The notes: generated by a model from the sequence alone, not told the origin. A stretch of 64,000 nucleotides of DNA from Glycomyces arizonensis DSM 44726 (GCF_000482705.1 NZ_AXWO01000002.1:124001-188000), one strand, 5' to 3'. Positions 52,948 through 62,034 are shown, numbered from the stretch's first letter. Made by a program: numbers and translations.

Positions 52948-53391
52948 ATGACTGAGACCAAGACCACGGATAGGCGTGCGTCCGCCCGGGACGACATCGC
53001 CTTCCCCGCCGGTCGCTACGGTCGCCGTCGTGAGCGTCGGCGCGCCCGCCCGGTGGTGGTCGCGGTGCTGACCCTGGCGGTGATCGCCGCGGGCGCGGCC
53101 GCGTCGTGGCGCCTCTACGACCAGTACGGGCACGGGGACTACACGTCGAACCTCTTGGCGTTCGACGATTCGGCGGAAGGCCGGGTGTCGGTCACCTTCG
53201 AGGTGTTCAAACCGGCCGGCGAGGGCGCCGTCTGCCGCGTGAGGTCGCGCGACATCAACGGCGCCGAGATCGGGTCCGCTGAAGTCGAGATCCCAGCGGA
53301 CGAATCGACCCGAGTCGAGACGACCTACACGCTGACGGTGACGGGAGAGCCCAACACCGGCGAAGTCCAGCGGTGTTGGCAGGCGGACTGA
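52948..53391 (+). CDS. DUF4307 membrane protein
   Basis: A 147 aa protein: basic cytoplasmic N-terminus, one helix (about 35-53), and an extracellular immunoglobulin-like part of about 90 residues with VSVTFEVFKPAGEGAVCRVR and a C-terminal cysteine that can pair. DUF4307 genes sit between mca and greA in most actinobacteria. Role unknown. Confidence 0.88.
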   Translation: MTETKTTDRRASARDDIAFPAGRYGRRRERRRARPVVVAVLTLAVIAAGAAASWRLYDQYGHGDYTSNLLAFDDSAEGRVSVTFEVFKPAGEGAVCRVRSRDINGAEIGSAEVEIPADESTRVETTYTLTVTGEPNTGEVQRCWQAD

Positions 53392-53511
53392 CCACTTCAT
53401 CTTCGGCCCGCCGCACCGTATCCAGGTCGGCGGGCATTTTGCTACTCGCATACCGCTACGCAGCGGACCCGTACAGAGCACGGATCGCAACATTTCGGAG
53501 GATTTGGAACC

Positions 53512-54006
53512 ATGGCTACTCACAGCAACCAGGGCACGTGGCTGACCCAGGAGGCCTACGACCGCCTCAAGGGCGAGCTGGACGAGCTCATCGCGAACCG
53601 ACCCGCGATGGCCGCCGAGATCAACGCCCGGCGCGAAGAGGGCGACCTGCGCGAGAACGGCGGATACCACGCCGCCAAGGAGGAGCAGGGCAAGCAGGAG
53701 GGGCGCATCCGCCAGCTCGAGGACCTGCTGCGGGGCGCGAAGGTCGGCGAGGTCAAGGCCAGCGACGAGATCCAGATCGGCACGGTCGTCACGATCGCCT
53801 TCGACGGCGACCCGGACGACACCGAGAAGTTCCTGCTCGGCTCCCGCGAGATCGGTGCGACGACGGACCTGACCGTCTACAGCCCCGACTCGGCGCTCGG
53901 GTCGGCGATCCTCGGGCACAAGGAGGGCGACACGGTCGCCTACAAGACACCCAATGGCGCGGAGCTGTCGGTGAAGATCGTCGGCACCGAGCTGTTTCAG
54001 GGCTGA
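53512..54006 (+). CDS. greA: Transcription elongation factor GreA
   Basis: A 164 aa factor that makes backtracked RNA polymerase cleave its transcript. The coiled coil (about 8-78) carries the acidic tip EEGDLRENGGYHAA with the functional D and E; the C-terminal FKBP-like domain (about 85-164) ends TVAYKTPNGAELSVKIVGTE. GGAGGA lies 11 nt before the ATG. The stop lies inside the first unit of a small repeat array. Confidence 0.96.
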   Translation: MATHSNQGTWLTQEAYDRLKGELDELIANRPAMAAEINARREEGDLRENGGYHAAKEEQGKQEGRIRQLEDLLRGAKVGEVKASDEIQIGTVVTIAFDGDPDDTEKFLLGSREIGATTDLTVYSPDSALGSAILGHKEGDTVAYKTPNGAELSVKIVGTELFQG

Positions 54007-54068
54007 TTTACGGCTCGCAAGCTTCGCCGTGGCCGGCTGATTTACGGCTCGGAAGCGTCGCCGTAGCT
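54001..54068 (+). repeat. Two tandem units of the small dispersed repeat
   Basis: Two 34-bp units (54001-54034 and 54035-54068), both starting GGCTGATTTACGGCTCG, in the opposite orientation to the array at 28437. The first one begins inside the greA stop codon region. Confidence 0.85.
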
Positions 54069-54080
54069 GCTGATCACTCG

Positions 54081-54156
54081 AAAACGCCGCCGGAGCGGCC
54101 GCAGAACACGAAGCGCTTGAGGGGCCGCCGGGCCCCTCAAGCGCTTCCGGCGTTTT
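54081..54156. terminator. Bidirectional terminator between greA and the ABC ATPase gene
   Basis: A 16-bp perfect stem (arm GAAGCGCTTGAGGGGC, 54110-54147) nested in an outer pairing of AAAACGCCG (54081-54089) with CGGCGTTTT (54148-54156). A-tract and T-tract on the two sides let it work for both convergent genes. It touches the stop of the minus-strand gene. Confidence 0.85.
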
Positions 54157-55433
54157 CAGGCGCGCTGGCTCCACCCGACGTCGATGCGCTTGCCGAACTT
54201 GTCGAAGTAGTGCAGCGCGTCCATGTGCACGGCCACGGTGATCGGCTGCCCGGCCGAGATGGGGATGTGCGGGGGCAGCCGGAACACCAGGTCGGCGGGC
54301 TTGCGAATGGGCCCGGTGTCCTCGTCGGGGCGCCGCTCGGAGGAGCCGGCGCCGAAGCCGGAGAACAGGCCGGTCAGGCGCCTGCGCGGCTTGGAGCCGT
54401 TGCGGGCGAGATCGGGCTTGTCGCCGATGCCGTCGGGGACGATCGCGGTGGCGCCGATGTCGAGGAAGACGAGGGTCTCGTGGCCGTGGTGCTCGTAGAA
54501 GCGGACGCGGCCCTGGAGGGACTGGCCGGGCTGGCCCTCGGCGACGGGGGCGAGCGCCTCGGCCCGCATGCCGACCACGATGTTCTCGCCGTGGTAGCGG
54601 GCGACGGCCCTGCCGCGGAGGTCGTGCCAGGGCAGCCGGAGCTCCTGGTCGCCGAAGTCGAGGGCGACGTAGCGGTCGAGGTAGACGTTGACGCGGGCCT
54701 CGAGCAGGTTCATGCGGGGCGTGCCGAGGAACGCCGCGACGTACATCGTGGCGGGCCGCTCGTAGATCTCGTCGGGGGTGCCGACGTCCTGGAGGACGCC
54801 CTTGCGCAGGACGGCGACGCGGTCGGCCATCGTCAGCGCCTCGGTCTGGTCGTGCGTGACGTACAGCGTGGTGGCGTCGTGGCGGCGCACCAGCGAGGAG
54901 ATCTCGGTGCGCAGCTCGGCTCTGAGTCCAATGTCGAGGTTCGAGAGGGGCTCGTCCATGAGGAACAGCTTGGGCCTGCGCACCAATGCGCGCCCCATTG
55001 CGACGCGCTGCTGCTGGCCGCCGGAGAGCTGCCCGGGCTTGCGCTCGAGCAGATCGCTGATGCCCAATGCCCCCGCCATGTCGCCGACCGCTTCGGGGAC
55101 GCTCTGCCCGCCGTTCTTCTTCCCGAGTTTGAGGGGGAAGCCGATGTTCTCGCCGACCGACATATGCGGATAAAGTGCAAAAGTCTGAAAAATCATCGCG
55201 GCATTGCGCTCGCGGGGCGGAAGGTCATTCGCGTATTCGCCGTCGAGCATGATCTCGCCCTCGGAGGGCGCCTCGAGTCCGGCGACCATGCGGAGGACGG
55301 TGGACTTGCCGCAGCCGGAGGGTCCCAGGAGCACCAGGAACTCGCCGTGGTTGACTTCCATGTTCAAGGAGTCCACGGCCAGGGTTTCGCCGGGGAACAC
55401 CTTCGAGACGTTCTTCAGCGTGACAGCAGTCAC
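54156..55433 (-). CDS. Sugar ABC transporter ATP-binding protein, UgpC/MsmK type
   Basis: A 425 aa ATPase. Walker A GPSGCGKST, Q-loop IFQTFALYPHM, signature LSGGQQQRVAMGRA, Walker B LFLMDEPLSNLD, H-loop VTHDQTE, then a C-terminal OB-fold (TOBE) region from about 240. Such ATPases serve several sugar permeases in actinobacteria; no permease or binding protein is adjacent, as is normal for the shared MsmK/UgpC protein. I chose GTG 55433 (GGAG 7 nt upstream); an ATG at 55484 would add 17 residues. An extra segment (about 335-395, basic and Ser-rich) interrupts the TOBE region. Confidence 0.9.
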   Translation of the reverse strand: MTAVTLKNVSKVFPGETLAVDSLNMEVNHGEFLVLLGPSGCGKSTVLRMVAGLEAPSEGEIMLDGEYANDLPPRERNAAMIFQTFALYPHMSVGENIGFPLKLGKKNGGQSVPEAVGDMAGALGISDLLERKPGQLSGGQQQRVAMGRALVRRPKLFLMDEPLSNLDIGLRAELRTEISSLVRRHDATTLYVTHDQTEALTMADRVAVLRKGVLQDVGTPDEIYERPATMYVAAFLGTPRMNLLEARVNVYLDRYVALDFGDQELRLPWHDLRGRAVARYHGENIVVGMRAEALAPVAEGQPGQSLQGRVRFYEHHGHETLVFLDIGATAIVPDGIGDKPDLARNGSKPRRRLTGLFSGFGAGSSERRPDEDTGPIRKPADLVFRLPPHIPISAGQPITVAVHMDALHYFDKFGKRIDVGWSQRA

Positions 55434-55702
55434 CGTAAACTCCAGGGGTTCATCAAAGGGGACCGGTAGGTGCATCTTCGCCAAGTGAGGCCGATGCGTC
55501 GACGTGGTTGACTAGGCGTAGCTTAAGCCTTGCTGTGCCGCTGGGTGTCGGGGCCCACCCTTCTCGCTCCGGGTGAACCCGAGGTTACGGAAGGTGTCTC
55601 CCTCCGTGCGATGCGGATGGCGCCGCAAGTCGCCACTATAGGGTGAGCGGGCGATGTTCCGAGTATCGTAACCGGTTTCAAACAGATGCGCATCGGTCGC
55701 GA

Positions 55703-55722
55703 AAATATCCTATAGGATATTT
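55703..55722. promoter_or_regulatory. 20-bp perfect palindrome, candidate operator
   Basis: AAATATCCTATAGGATATTT, an uninterrupted A/T-rich palindrome in a G/C-rich genome. About 180 bp before ilvA and 270 bp before the ABC ATPase gene. The shape fits a dimeric repressor site, e.g. of a GntR/FadR-type protein; which one is unknown. Confidence 0.6.
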
Positions 55723-55887
55723 GATTCTGTGAATGGTCCATTTGCGCATCGCTCCCATTACCGTCCACTCGCGCCGTTCTGATATGTCATTTCCTTGCGC
55801 CGCAAGCACAATAGAAGAAAACCGGTTCAGATTCACGGACGGGCGCGCCGCGTCTTCCGCACCCGGCCCCGCCACCGCGCCCGTGAC

Positions 55888-55893
55888 TACGAT
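55888..55893 (+). promoter_or_regulatory. -10 hexamer of ilvA
   Basis: TACGAT ending 6 nt before the GTG at 55900. Confidence 0.45.
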
Positions 55894-55899
55894 CGAGGC

Positions 55900-57114
55900 G
55901 TGACCGAGCTCGTTTCCATCGACGACATCCGCGCGGCGGCCGCCGAACTCGAAGCGGTCGTGCGCCGCACGCCCCTCGAACCCTCGCGCGACCCCGCCCT
56001 GCCCGGCGTCTTCCTCAAATGCGAGAACCTCCAGCGGGCCGGCTCGTTCAAGATCCGCGGCGCCTACATGCGCGTCTCGCACCTCTCGCCCGAGCAGCGA
56101 GCCCGCGGCGTCGTCGCCGCCTCCGCGGGCAACCACGCCCAAGGCGTCGCCCTCGCCGCCTCCACCCTCGGCATTCGGGCCACCGTCTTCATGCCCGAGG
56201 CCGCCCCCCTCCCCAAGCTCGCCGCCACCAAGGGCTACGGCGCCGAAGTGGTCCTCGGCGGCCTCACCGTCGACGACGCCCTCGAAGCGGCCCACCGCTT
56301 CGCCGACGAGACCGGCGCGACCCTCATCCACCCCTTCGACCACCGCGACATCGTCGCCGGCCAGGGCACCATCGCCCTGGAGATCCTCGACCAGCTGCCC
56401 GAGGCGGCCACCGTCGTCACCGCCGTCGGCGGCGGCGGCCTGGTCGCCGGCATCGCCGCCGCCGCGAAGCACCTGCGCCCCGACCTCCGCATCGTCGGCG
56501 TCCAGGCCGAAGGCGCCGCCGCCTACCCCGAGTCCCTCGCCGAGGGCAAGCCCGTCCGCCTCGAATCGATGCACACCATCGCCGACGGCATCGCGGTCGG
56601 CAAACCCGGCGAGGTGCCCTTCGCGCACGTCGTCGACCTCGTCGACGAGATCGTCACCGTGACCGAAGAGGACATCAGCGTCGCCCTGCTGTCCCTGCTG
56701 GAGCGCAACAAGCTCGTCGCCGAACCGGCCGGTGCCACCGCCTACGCCGCCCTGCTCAGCGGCGCCGTGACCTACGAGGGCCCCACCGTCGCCGTCATCT
56801 CGGGCGGCAACATCGACCCGCTCCTGCTCATGCGCCTCATCGAGCACGGCCTGGCCGCCTCCGGCCGCTTCCTGCGCTGCAACCTGCGCTGCGACGACCG
56901 GCCCGGCACCCTCGCCTCCATCCTCCAGCTCGTCGGCTCCACCGGCGGCAACATCGTCGACGTCTACCACCAGCGCTCCGACCCGCGCCTGCACATCGGC
57001 GAGGTCTCAGTGGACCTTTCGATCGAAACGCGAGGATCCGAACAGGCGGCCGAAATCGTTGCAGTGCTGCGCGACGCGGGATATTTCTTGACGGGGGCGG
57101 GTTCTAGCATCTGA
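55900..57114 (+). CDS. ilvA: Threonine ammonia-lyase
   Basis: A 404 aa PLP enzyme converting threonine to 2-oxobutanoate, the first step to isoleucine. The PLP lysine is in GSFKIRGAYM (about residue 50), ASAGNHAQGVA and GGGGLVAGIA bind the cofactor, and a C-terminal ACT-like domain (about 325-404; DDRPGTLASILQLV) may sense an amino acid. One ACT-like domain of this kind is seen in the shorter, catabolic-type enzymes, so both roles are possible. GTG at 55900 is leaderless; upstream starts lie in the palindrome region. Followed 3 nt later by ung. Confidence 0.92.
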   Translation: MTELVSIDDIRAAAAELEAVVRRTPLEPSRDPALPGVFLKCENLQRAGSFKIRGAYMRVSHLSPEQRARGVVAASAGNHAQGVALAASTLGIRATVFMPEAAPLPKLAATKGYGAEVVLGGLTVDDALEAAHRFADETGATLIHPFDHRDIVAGQGTIALEILDQLPEAATVVTAVGGGGLVAGIAAAAKHLRPDLRIVGVQAEGAAAYPESLAEGKPVRLESMHTIADGIAVGKPGEVPFAHVVDLVDEIVTVTEEDISVALLSLLERNKLVAEPAGATAYAALLSGAVTYEGPTVAVISGGNIDPLLLMRLIEHGLAASGRFLRCNLRCDDRPGTLASILQLVGSTGGNIVDVYHQRSDPRLHIGEVSVDLSIETRGSEQAAEIVAVLRDAGYFLTGAGSSI

Positions 57115-57117
57115 GCC

Positions 57118-57804
57118 ATGAAAAGTCTTGAAGAACTCGTAGAGCCCGGCTGGGCCAAGGCCCTCGCCCCCGTCGCCGACGACGTCGCGAAGATGGGGGA
57201 GTTCCTGCGCCAGGAGGTCGCCGACGGGCGGCGCTACCTGCCCGCGGCCGAACACATCCTGCGCGCCTTCCAGCAGCCGTTCGACGACGTCAAGGTCATC
57301 ATCGTCGGCCAGGACCCCTACCCCACCCCCGGCCACGCCATCGGCCTGTCCTTCGCCGTCGCCCCCGACGTGCGCCCCATCCCCAAGAGCCTGGTCAACA
57401 TCTTCAACGAGTACCGCGACGACCTCGGCTACCCGCTGCCCGCCAACGGCGACCTCACCCCCTGGGCCGAGCAGGGCGTCCTGCTGCTCAACCGCTCCCT
57501 GAGCGTCCAGCCCGGGCAGCCCGCCTCCCACCGCGGCAAGGGCTGGGAGTCGGTCACCGAGCAGGCCATCAAGGCGCTCGCCGAGAGGGGCGGCCCGGCC
57601 GTGGCCATCCTGTGGGGCGCCGACGCCCGCAAGCTCAAGCCGCTGCTCGGCTCCGTGCCCTCCATCGAGTCGGCCCACCCCTCGCCGCTGAGCGCCCGCC
57701 GCGGCTTCTTCGGCTCCAAGCCGTTCAGCCGCGCCAACGAGCTCCTCGTCGAGCAGGGCGGTGAGCCGGTCGACTGGCGGCTCCCGGCGCTGCAGGACGC
57801 CTGA
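57118..57804 (+). CDS. ung: Uracil-DNA glycosylase
   Basis: A 228 aa family-1 enzyme removing uracil from DNA. The active-site motifs are intact: GQDPYP (water-activating Asp), LLLNRSLSV and [14 protein letters not shown]. The ATG at 57118 has a TAGCAT hexamer 7 nt upstream, so it may be transcribed on its own as well as with ilvA. Confidence 0.96.
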   Translation: MKSLEELVEPGWAKALAPVADDVAKMGEFLRQEVADGRRYLPAAEHILRAFQQPFDDVKVIIVGQDPYPTPGHAIGLSFAVAPDVRPIPKSLVNIFNEYRDDLGYPLPANGDLTPWAEQGVLLLNRSLSVQPGQPASHRGKGWESVTEQAIKALAERGGPAVAILWGADARKLKPLLGSVPSIESAHPSPLSARRGFFGSKPFSRANELLVEQGGEPVDWRLPALQDA

Positions 57805-57827
57805 GCGGCGGCGCTACCGTTGTAGAC

Positions 57828-58049
57828 GTGGAGTTCCTGGCACAAGAATTCGGACCGGACCGACCGCAGGCCCTGGCGGGGCCGCTCGGCCTGTTCATCA
57901 CCGTGTTGCTCGTGATCGTGACGGTCATGCTGATCAGGGGGATGAACAAGCACGTGCGGCGCCTCAACGAACGCCTCGACCGCGAGGCCGCCATGGAGGC
58001 GAACGCCGCTGACGCGGCCGAGAGCGGCGCCGACACCGACCGCTCGTAG
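57828..58049 (+). CDS. Small single-pass membrane protein
   Basis: A 73 aa protein: one helix (about 18-38, LGLFITVLLVIVTVMLIRGM), then a basic stretch and a Glu/Ala-rich tail. GTG at 57828 with a TACCGT hexamer 7 nt upstream. Function unknown; located between ung and a small zinc-site protein. Confidence 0.7.
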   Translation: MEFLAQEFGPDRPQALAGPLGLFITVLLVIVTVMLIRGMNKHVRRLNERLDREAAMEANAADAAESGADTDRS

Positions 58050-58061
58050 GGGCGCGGGTCG

Positions 58062-58343
58062 ATGCCCCGAAAGAACCGCCGCCTGCGCTCGCCTGAGCGC
58101 GGGCGGGGCGTCTCCGCGGACTCCAGCACCGTCGAAGGGCCCGACGGCCGCTTCCAGTTCCGCCGCATCAACGGATCGGCGGCCGAGAAGACCTACCGCT
58201 GCCCCGGCTGCGATCTCACGATCAGGCCGGGGACACCGCACGTCGTGGCCTGGGCCGACGGCGGCGACGGCGACGACCGCCGCCACTGGCACACCGGCTG
58301 CTGGAACGCCCGGGACCGCAGACGCCCGGGCCACTTCGGATGA
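58062..58343 (+). CDS. Conserved actinobacterial small protein with CxxC/H site
   Basis: A 93 aa basic protein. YRCPGCDLTIRPGTPHVVAW (about 45-64) followed by RRHWHTGCWNARDRRRP has two cysteines in CPGC, three histidines and one more cysteine, which could bind one zinc ion. The first 25 residues are arginine-rich and may bind nucleic acid. I recognise the pattern as common in actinobacteria but know no function. Confidence 0.75.
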   Translation: MPRKNRRLRSPERGRGVSADSSTVEGPDGRFQFRRINGSAAEKTYRCPGCDLTIRPGTPHVVAWADGGDGDDRRHWHTGCWNARDRRRPGHFG

Positions 58344-58464
58344 ACGGAGTGAATCCGAACGAGCGGCGCAGCGGGTAAGGGGCGGGATAGTGCCCGCACC
58401 GCCGCACTGCAAGCTCTGACACAGCGGGTGGATATGCACCCCTTTCCGAGGCGATAATGCCGCC

Positions 58465-59262
58465 ATGGCTGTCATCAGATCGGCGAGCATGCTGCCCGCC
58501 CGCAGGGAACCGATCACCCTCGAGACCGCCGACGGGCTCAGCCTCGTCGGCGAGGTCGCCCTGCCCCCCAGCGCCGAACCGGAGGCGACGATCGTCTGCG
58601 TCCACCCGCTGCCCACCCACGGCGGCATGATGGACTCCCACGTGTTCCGCAAGGCCGCCTGGCGGCTGCCCGCCCTCGCGAACATGGCGGTCGTCCGCTT
58701 CAACACCCGAGGCACCGAGTCCCAGCAGGGCAAGAGCGAAGGCGAGTTCGAAGGCGCCGTCGGCGAGCGCTACGACGTCGCCGCCGCCGTCGAGTACGCC
58801 GAGTTCGCCGAGCTGCCCCGCCCTTGGCTGCTCGGCTGGTCGTTCGGCACCGACCTGACGCTCAAGTACGGCCTGGAGCCGGGCGTGGAGGGCGCGGTGC
58901 TCATGTCCCCGCCCCTGCGCTACTCCGACGAGGAGGACCTGGCGCGCTGGGCCGAGGACGGCCGCCCGCTCCTGGCCCTCGTCCCCGAGAACGACGACTA
59001 CCTCCAGTACCCCGAGGCCCGCGAGCGCTTCGCCGCGGTCCCGCAGGCCGAGGTCGTCGAGATCGCCGGCGGCGGCCACCTGTGGGTCGGCAAGGCCGAA
59101 GAGGCCCTCGACCGGATCGTCGGCAGGATCCTGCCCGATCATGCCCCGCTGCCGCGCGAGTGGGACGGCCCGATGGAGCGCGGTGACACCTCCGCGTACG
59201 CGAACAAGACCGTCGCGGCCTTCGGCGGCTTCTTGCCGCCCCCGGACCGCGAAGCGGACTAA
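58465..59262 (+). CDS. Alpha/beta hydrolase
   Basis: A 265 aa hydrolase. Nucleophile elbow GWSFGT (serine at about 130), aspartate in VPENDDYLQ and histidine in GGGHLWVG. The oxyanion region is VCVHPLPTHGG and RFNTRGTES, as in YpfH/OsmC-neighbouring dienelactone-hydrolase-like proteins. A GATAAT hexamer ends 6 nt before the ATG. Convergent with the pseudokinase gene and overlapping it by 4 bp. Substrate unknown. Confidence 0.82.
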   Translation: MAVIRSASMLPARREPITLETADGLSLVGEVALPPSAEPEATIVCVHPLPTHGGMMDSHVFRKAAWRLPALANMAVVRFNTRGTESQQGKSEGEFEGAVGERYDVAAAVEYAEFAELPRPWLLGWSFGTDLTLKYGLEPGVEGAVLMSPPLRYSDEEDLARWAEDGRPLLALVPENDDYLQYPEARERFAAVPQAEVVEIAGGGHLWVGKAEEALDRIVGRILPDHAPLPREWDGPMERGDTSAYANKTVAAFGGFLPPPDREAD

Positions 59263-60560
59263 CCGCAGCTGAGGAACTCGGTGATGCTGTCGGGCAGGGA
59301 CGTGTCCGCGCAGTCGGTGACCGCGACGAGGTCCTCGCCCTCGATGCGCCACACGAGCCGCTCGTGCGGCGTCGTGTCGCCGCCGCCCGATCCGCCCTGG
59401 TAGTTCACCGTGGCCGCCACGAAGTCGTCGCCGGCGCACCAGCTGTCGACCACGGTGGCGCCCTCGATCTGCTCGCTGATCCGCCCGCCCAGCGCCGCCG
59501 GGTCCGAGCACACCGACGCGGAGGCGGGGTTCGTCGCCGCGTACGTCGCCAGCGCGGCCCCGCCGAGCAGCGCGCCGGTGAGGGCGACGCCCGCGCTGGC
59601 GGTGCCGATCTTGCGCAGCCGGGGCCGCAGGCCGGTGCGGGCGCGCCCCGGCCGGTAGGGGGCCAGTTCGGTGGAGACCGAGACGGTGACGGGCCGCAGC
59701 CTGCGCTGCGGCACCAGTCCGGCGGCGACGGTGACGGCCTTGTAGCCGGGGGCCCGCATCCCGCCGAGATCGACGGCGCTGAGCTGCTCGCGGAAGGCGT
59801 CGGCGGTGGGGCGGCGGCGCGGGTCGGGGTGCAGCGCGGCGCCGATGACGTCGGTCAGGTCGGTGGCGACGCCCGGGACGTGGGGGACCGGCGCGGCCCG
59901 CAGGAGCGGGTCGGCGACGTCCTCGCGGCCCGACCGCACCCACGGCAGGCGCCCGCCGAGGGCGCTGTAGAGGACCGTGGCGAGGGCGTAGACGTCCCCG
60001 GCCGGGCTGGCGGCGACCTCGCCCGCGACGGCGGCGTCGAGGTGCTCAGGGGCGGTGTAGGGGCTCGGCGGCAGCGGCGCGGCCAGGACGGGGGCGGTGA
60101 CGTCGTAGGCGGTGAGCTGGAGGAGGCGGCCGGAGCCGACGAGGAGGTGGCCGGGCTGGATGGCGCCGTGGATGAGGCCGGCGCGGTGGTAGACGGCGAC
60201 GGCGTCGCTCAGCGCCACGCCGAGGGCGCGCACCTGCCCGGCGGGCATGGGGCCGTGCTCGACGAGCAGGTCGACGAGGGTGCGCCGGGTGGCGCCGACG
60301 GCCAGGTAGGGGCGGCCGTTCTCGGTCAGCCCGACGGCGCTGCACGGCGACAGGTGGGGGTGGGCGGCGAGGCCGGTGAGCTTCGAGGCCCATTCGAGGA
60401 AGACTTCGCGGCGGGATCCGTCGACGCGCTCGTGGGCGACGGTCACGCACAGGAGGTGAGTGGGGTCAGAGGCGACGATCCCGCTGAAGACGCTGCATAC
60501 CGGGTCGCGATGCAGTAAACGGTCGACGGTGGCGGCACCGACGGTCGTCATGCTCGACAT
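59259..60560 (-). CDS. Membrane-anchored Ser/Thr kinase-like protein (pseudokinase)
   Basis: A 433 aa protein with a kinase-like fold (about 10-265) that lacks catalytic residues. The VAVK lysine site reads CVTVAH, the HRDLKPEN loop reads HGAIQPGH (about residues 131-138, no Asp), and DFG is replaced by LTAYDV. YTAPEHLDAA and DVYALATVLYSALGG keep the activation-loop and helix F shape. After a basic segment come one helix (about 335-360) and an extracellular part of about 75 residues with three or four cysteines. ATG 60560 has GAGGAGG 6 nt upstream. Likely a signalling scaffold, as for the pseudokinase domain of mycobacterial MviN. Confidence 0.8.
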   Translation of the reverse strand: MSSMTTVGAATVDRLLHRDPVCSVFSGIVASDPTHLLCVTVAHERVDGSRREVFLEWASKLTGLAAHPHLSPCSAVGLTENGRPYLAVGATRRTLVDLLVEHGPMPAGQVRALGVALSDAVAVYHRAGLIHGAIQPGHLLVGSGRLLQLTAYDVTAPVLAAPLPPSPYTAPEHLDAAVAGEVAASPAGDVYALATVLYSALGGRLPWVRSGREDVADPLLRAAPVPHVPGVATDLTDVIGAALHPDPRRRPTADAFREQLSAVDLGGMRAPGYKAVTVAAGLVPQRRLRPVTVSVSTELAPYRPGRARTGLRPRLRKIGTASAGVALTGALLGGAALATYAATNPASASVCSDPAALGGRISEQIEGATVVDSWCAGDDFVAATVNYQGGSGGGDTTPHERLVWRIEGEDLVAVTDCADTSLPDSITEFLSCG

Positions 60561-60913
60561 GGTCACCTCCTCGGAGGGCTCGTCTGACTGGCTGGCGTGA
60601 TTTGCCACCAAATGTGAGGCTATCCCATCCGATCGATCGAGTGGTAGTGGGCCAAGGGGATGTGGCACGAACGGACGGTGGAACGGCGCCGGACGGCCAC
60701 CTTTTCATGTGATCATGATGCCCGATGTGTCGGCGGGGGCTCAAGTGTCGTAGTTTCGGCGCCGTGGAAATGCAACGATTCGGACACGAGACCGATCTGG
60801 TGTTGACGACTGTGGAAAAACGTTGAAGCATCGATGACGTCTTGACCCCAGGATGCTTGTGATTATCGGTAACACAGTCAATCGCGGCATCCGGTACGAA
60901 GGAGTACTAACAC
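60561..60913. other. Intergenic region; promoters only
   Basis: A 353-bp divergent region. It holds TTGACC near 60843 and an 8-bp palindrome CATCGATG (near 60829-60836), possible parts of the sugar operon control, and an A-rich stretch. No gene or RNA is seen. Confidence 0.55.
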
Positions 60914-62002
60914 ATGAACGTCAACCGACGGCATTTGCTGACCGGTTCTATCGGTGCCACCGCGGTCGCTCTGACCGCGTCGGCTTGCGCCTCCGAGGAC
61001 GGCGGCGGCGACGGCGATGCCAAGAAGGTCGGCATCGCCATGCCCACCAAGACCTCCGAGCGCTGGATCCTCGACGGCGACAACCTCAAGGCCTCATTCG
61101 AGGACGAAGGGTACGAAGTCACCCTCCAATACGCCAACGACGAGGTCGACACGCAGGTCAGCCAGATTGAGACCATGGTGAGCCAGGGGCACGACTTCCT
61201 GGTCATCGCCGCCATCAACAACGAAGCGCTCAACGGCGTCCTGGCCCAGGCCAAGGAGCAGGACACCACCGTCATCTCCTACGACCGGCTCATCCTCGGC
61301 ACCGAGGACGTCGACTACTACGCCTCCTTCGACAACCAGCAGGTGGGCGTGCTGCAGGGCGGCTACATCGTCACCGCGCTCGACCTGGAGAACGCCGCGG
61401 GGCCGTTCAACATCGAGCTCTTCGCCGGTTCGCTGGACGACAACAACACCAAGTACTTCTTCGGTGGCGCGATGGAGCAGCTCCAGCCCTACATCGACGA
61501 GGGCAAGCTGGTCGTCGTCTCCGGGCAGACCGAGATGGAGCAGGTGGCGACCGAGCGCTGGGACGGCGCCCTCGCCCAGTCCCGCATGGACGACATCCTC
61601 TCGACGCACTACGGCAGCAAGAAGGTCGACGCCGTCCTGTCGCCCTTCGACGGCATCAGCCGCGGCGTCATCGCCTCGCTGGAGAGCGCCGGCTACACCC
61701 TTGAGGACCTGCCGGTCGTGACCGGCCAGGACGCCGAGGTCGAGTCGCTCCAGTACATCATCGACGGCCGCCAGACCTCGACGGTCTTCAAGGACACCCG
61801 CGATCTGGCCGCCGTCACCGTCGACATGGTCGTCGCCGTGGCCAACGGCGACAAGCCCGAGGTCAACGACACCGAGACCTACGACAACGGCGTCAAGGTC
61901 GTGCCCGCGATGCTCCTGGAGCCCGTCAGCGTCGACATCACCAACTACCAGGAGGTCGTCGTCGACTCCGGGTACGTCGACGCCTCGAAGCTGGAGCAGT
62001 AG
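60914..62002 (+). CDS. Sugar ABC transporter substrate-binding lipoprotein, ChvE-like
   Basis: A 362 aa periplasmic-binding-type lipoprotein. NRRHLLTGSIGATAVALTAS then AC is a signal with lipobox SAC (cysteine about 26), with a twin-arginine-like start. The mature part is a two-lobe monosaccharide binder: KVGIAMPTKTSERWILDGDN, then the VISYDRLILGTEDVDYYASF and GTEDVDYYASFDNQQVGVLQ blocks found in ChvE and MmsE proteins. GAAGGAG lies 9 nt before the ATG. First gene of an operon with the next two. Confidence 0.92.
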   Translation: MNVNRRHLLTGSIGATAVALTASACASEDGGGDGDAKKVGIAMPTKTSERWILDGDNLKASFEDEGYEVTLQYANDEVDTQVSQIETMVSQGHDFLVIAAINNEALNGVLAQAKEQDTTVISYDRLILGTEDVDYYASFDNQQVGVLQGGYIVTALDLENAAGPFNIELFAGSLDDNNTKYFFGGAMEQLQPYIDEGKLVVVSGQTEMEQVATERWDGALAQSRMDDILSTHYGSKKVDAVLSPFDGISRGVIASLESAGYTLEDLPVVTGQDAEVESLQYIIDGRQTSTVFKDTRDLAAVTVDMVVAVANGDKPEVNDTETYDNGVKVVPAMLLEPVSVDITNYQEVVVDSGYVDASKLEQ

Positions 62003-62034
62003 GGGCGGGGCCCGCAAGCGCACCACCTCTCGAA

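Larger units (their letters stand above)
55434..55899. other. Intergenic region with palindrome; no gene seen
   Basis: A 466-bp divergent region between the ABC ATPase and ilvA genes. It holds a 20-bp perfect palindrome (55703-55722), an A/T-rich core unusual for this window, and a TTGACTAGG stretch near 55508. A short minus-strand reading frame (55523-55768) has no gene-like features and is not called. Confidence 0.7.

Noticed and set aside
53373-55469. Long plus-strand frame across greA and the ABC ATPase gene
   Set aside because: Shadow frame of both genes in another phase; no domain.
55523-55768. Short minus-strand frame in the ilvA upstream region
   Set aside because: No ribosome site, no motif, and it spans the palindrome; intergenic DNA is more likely.
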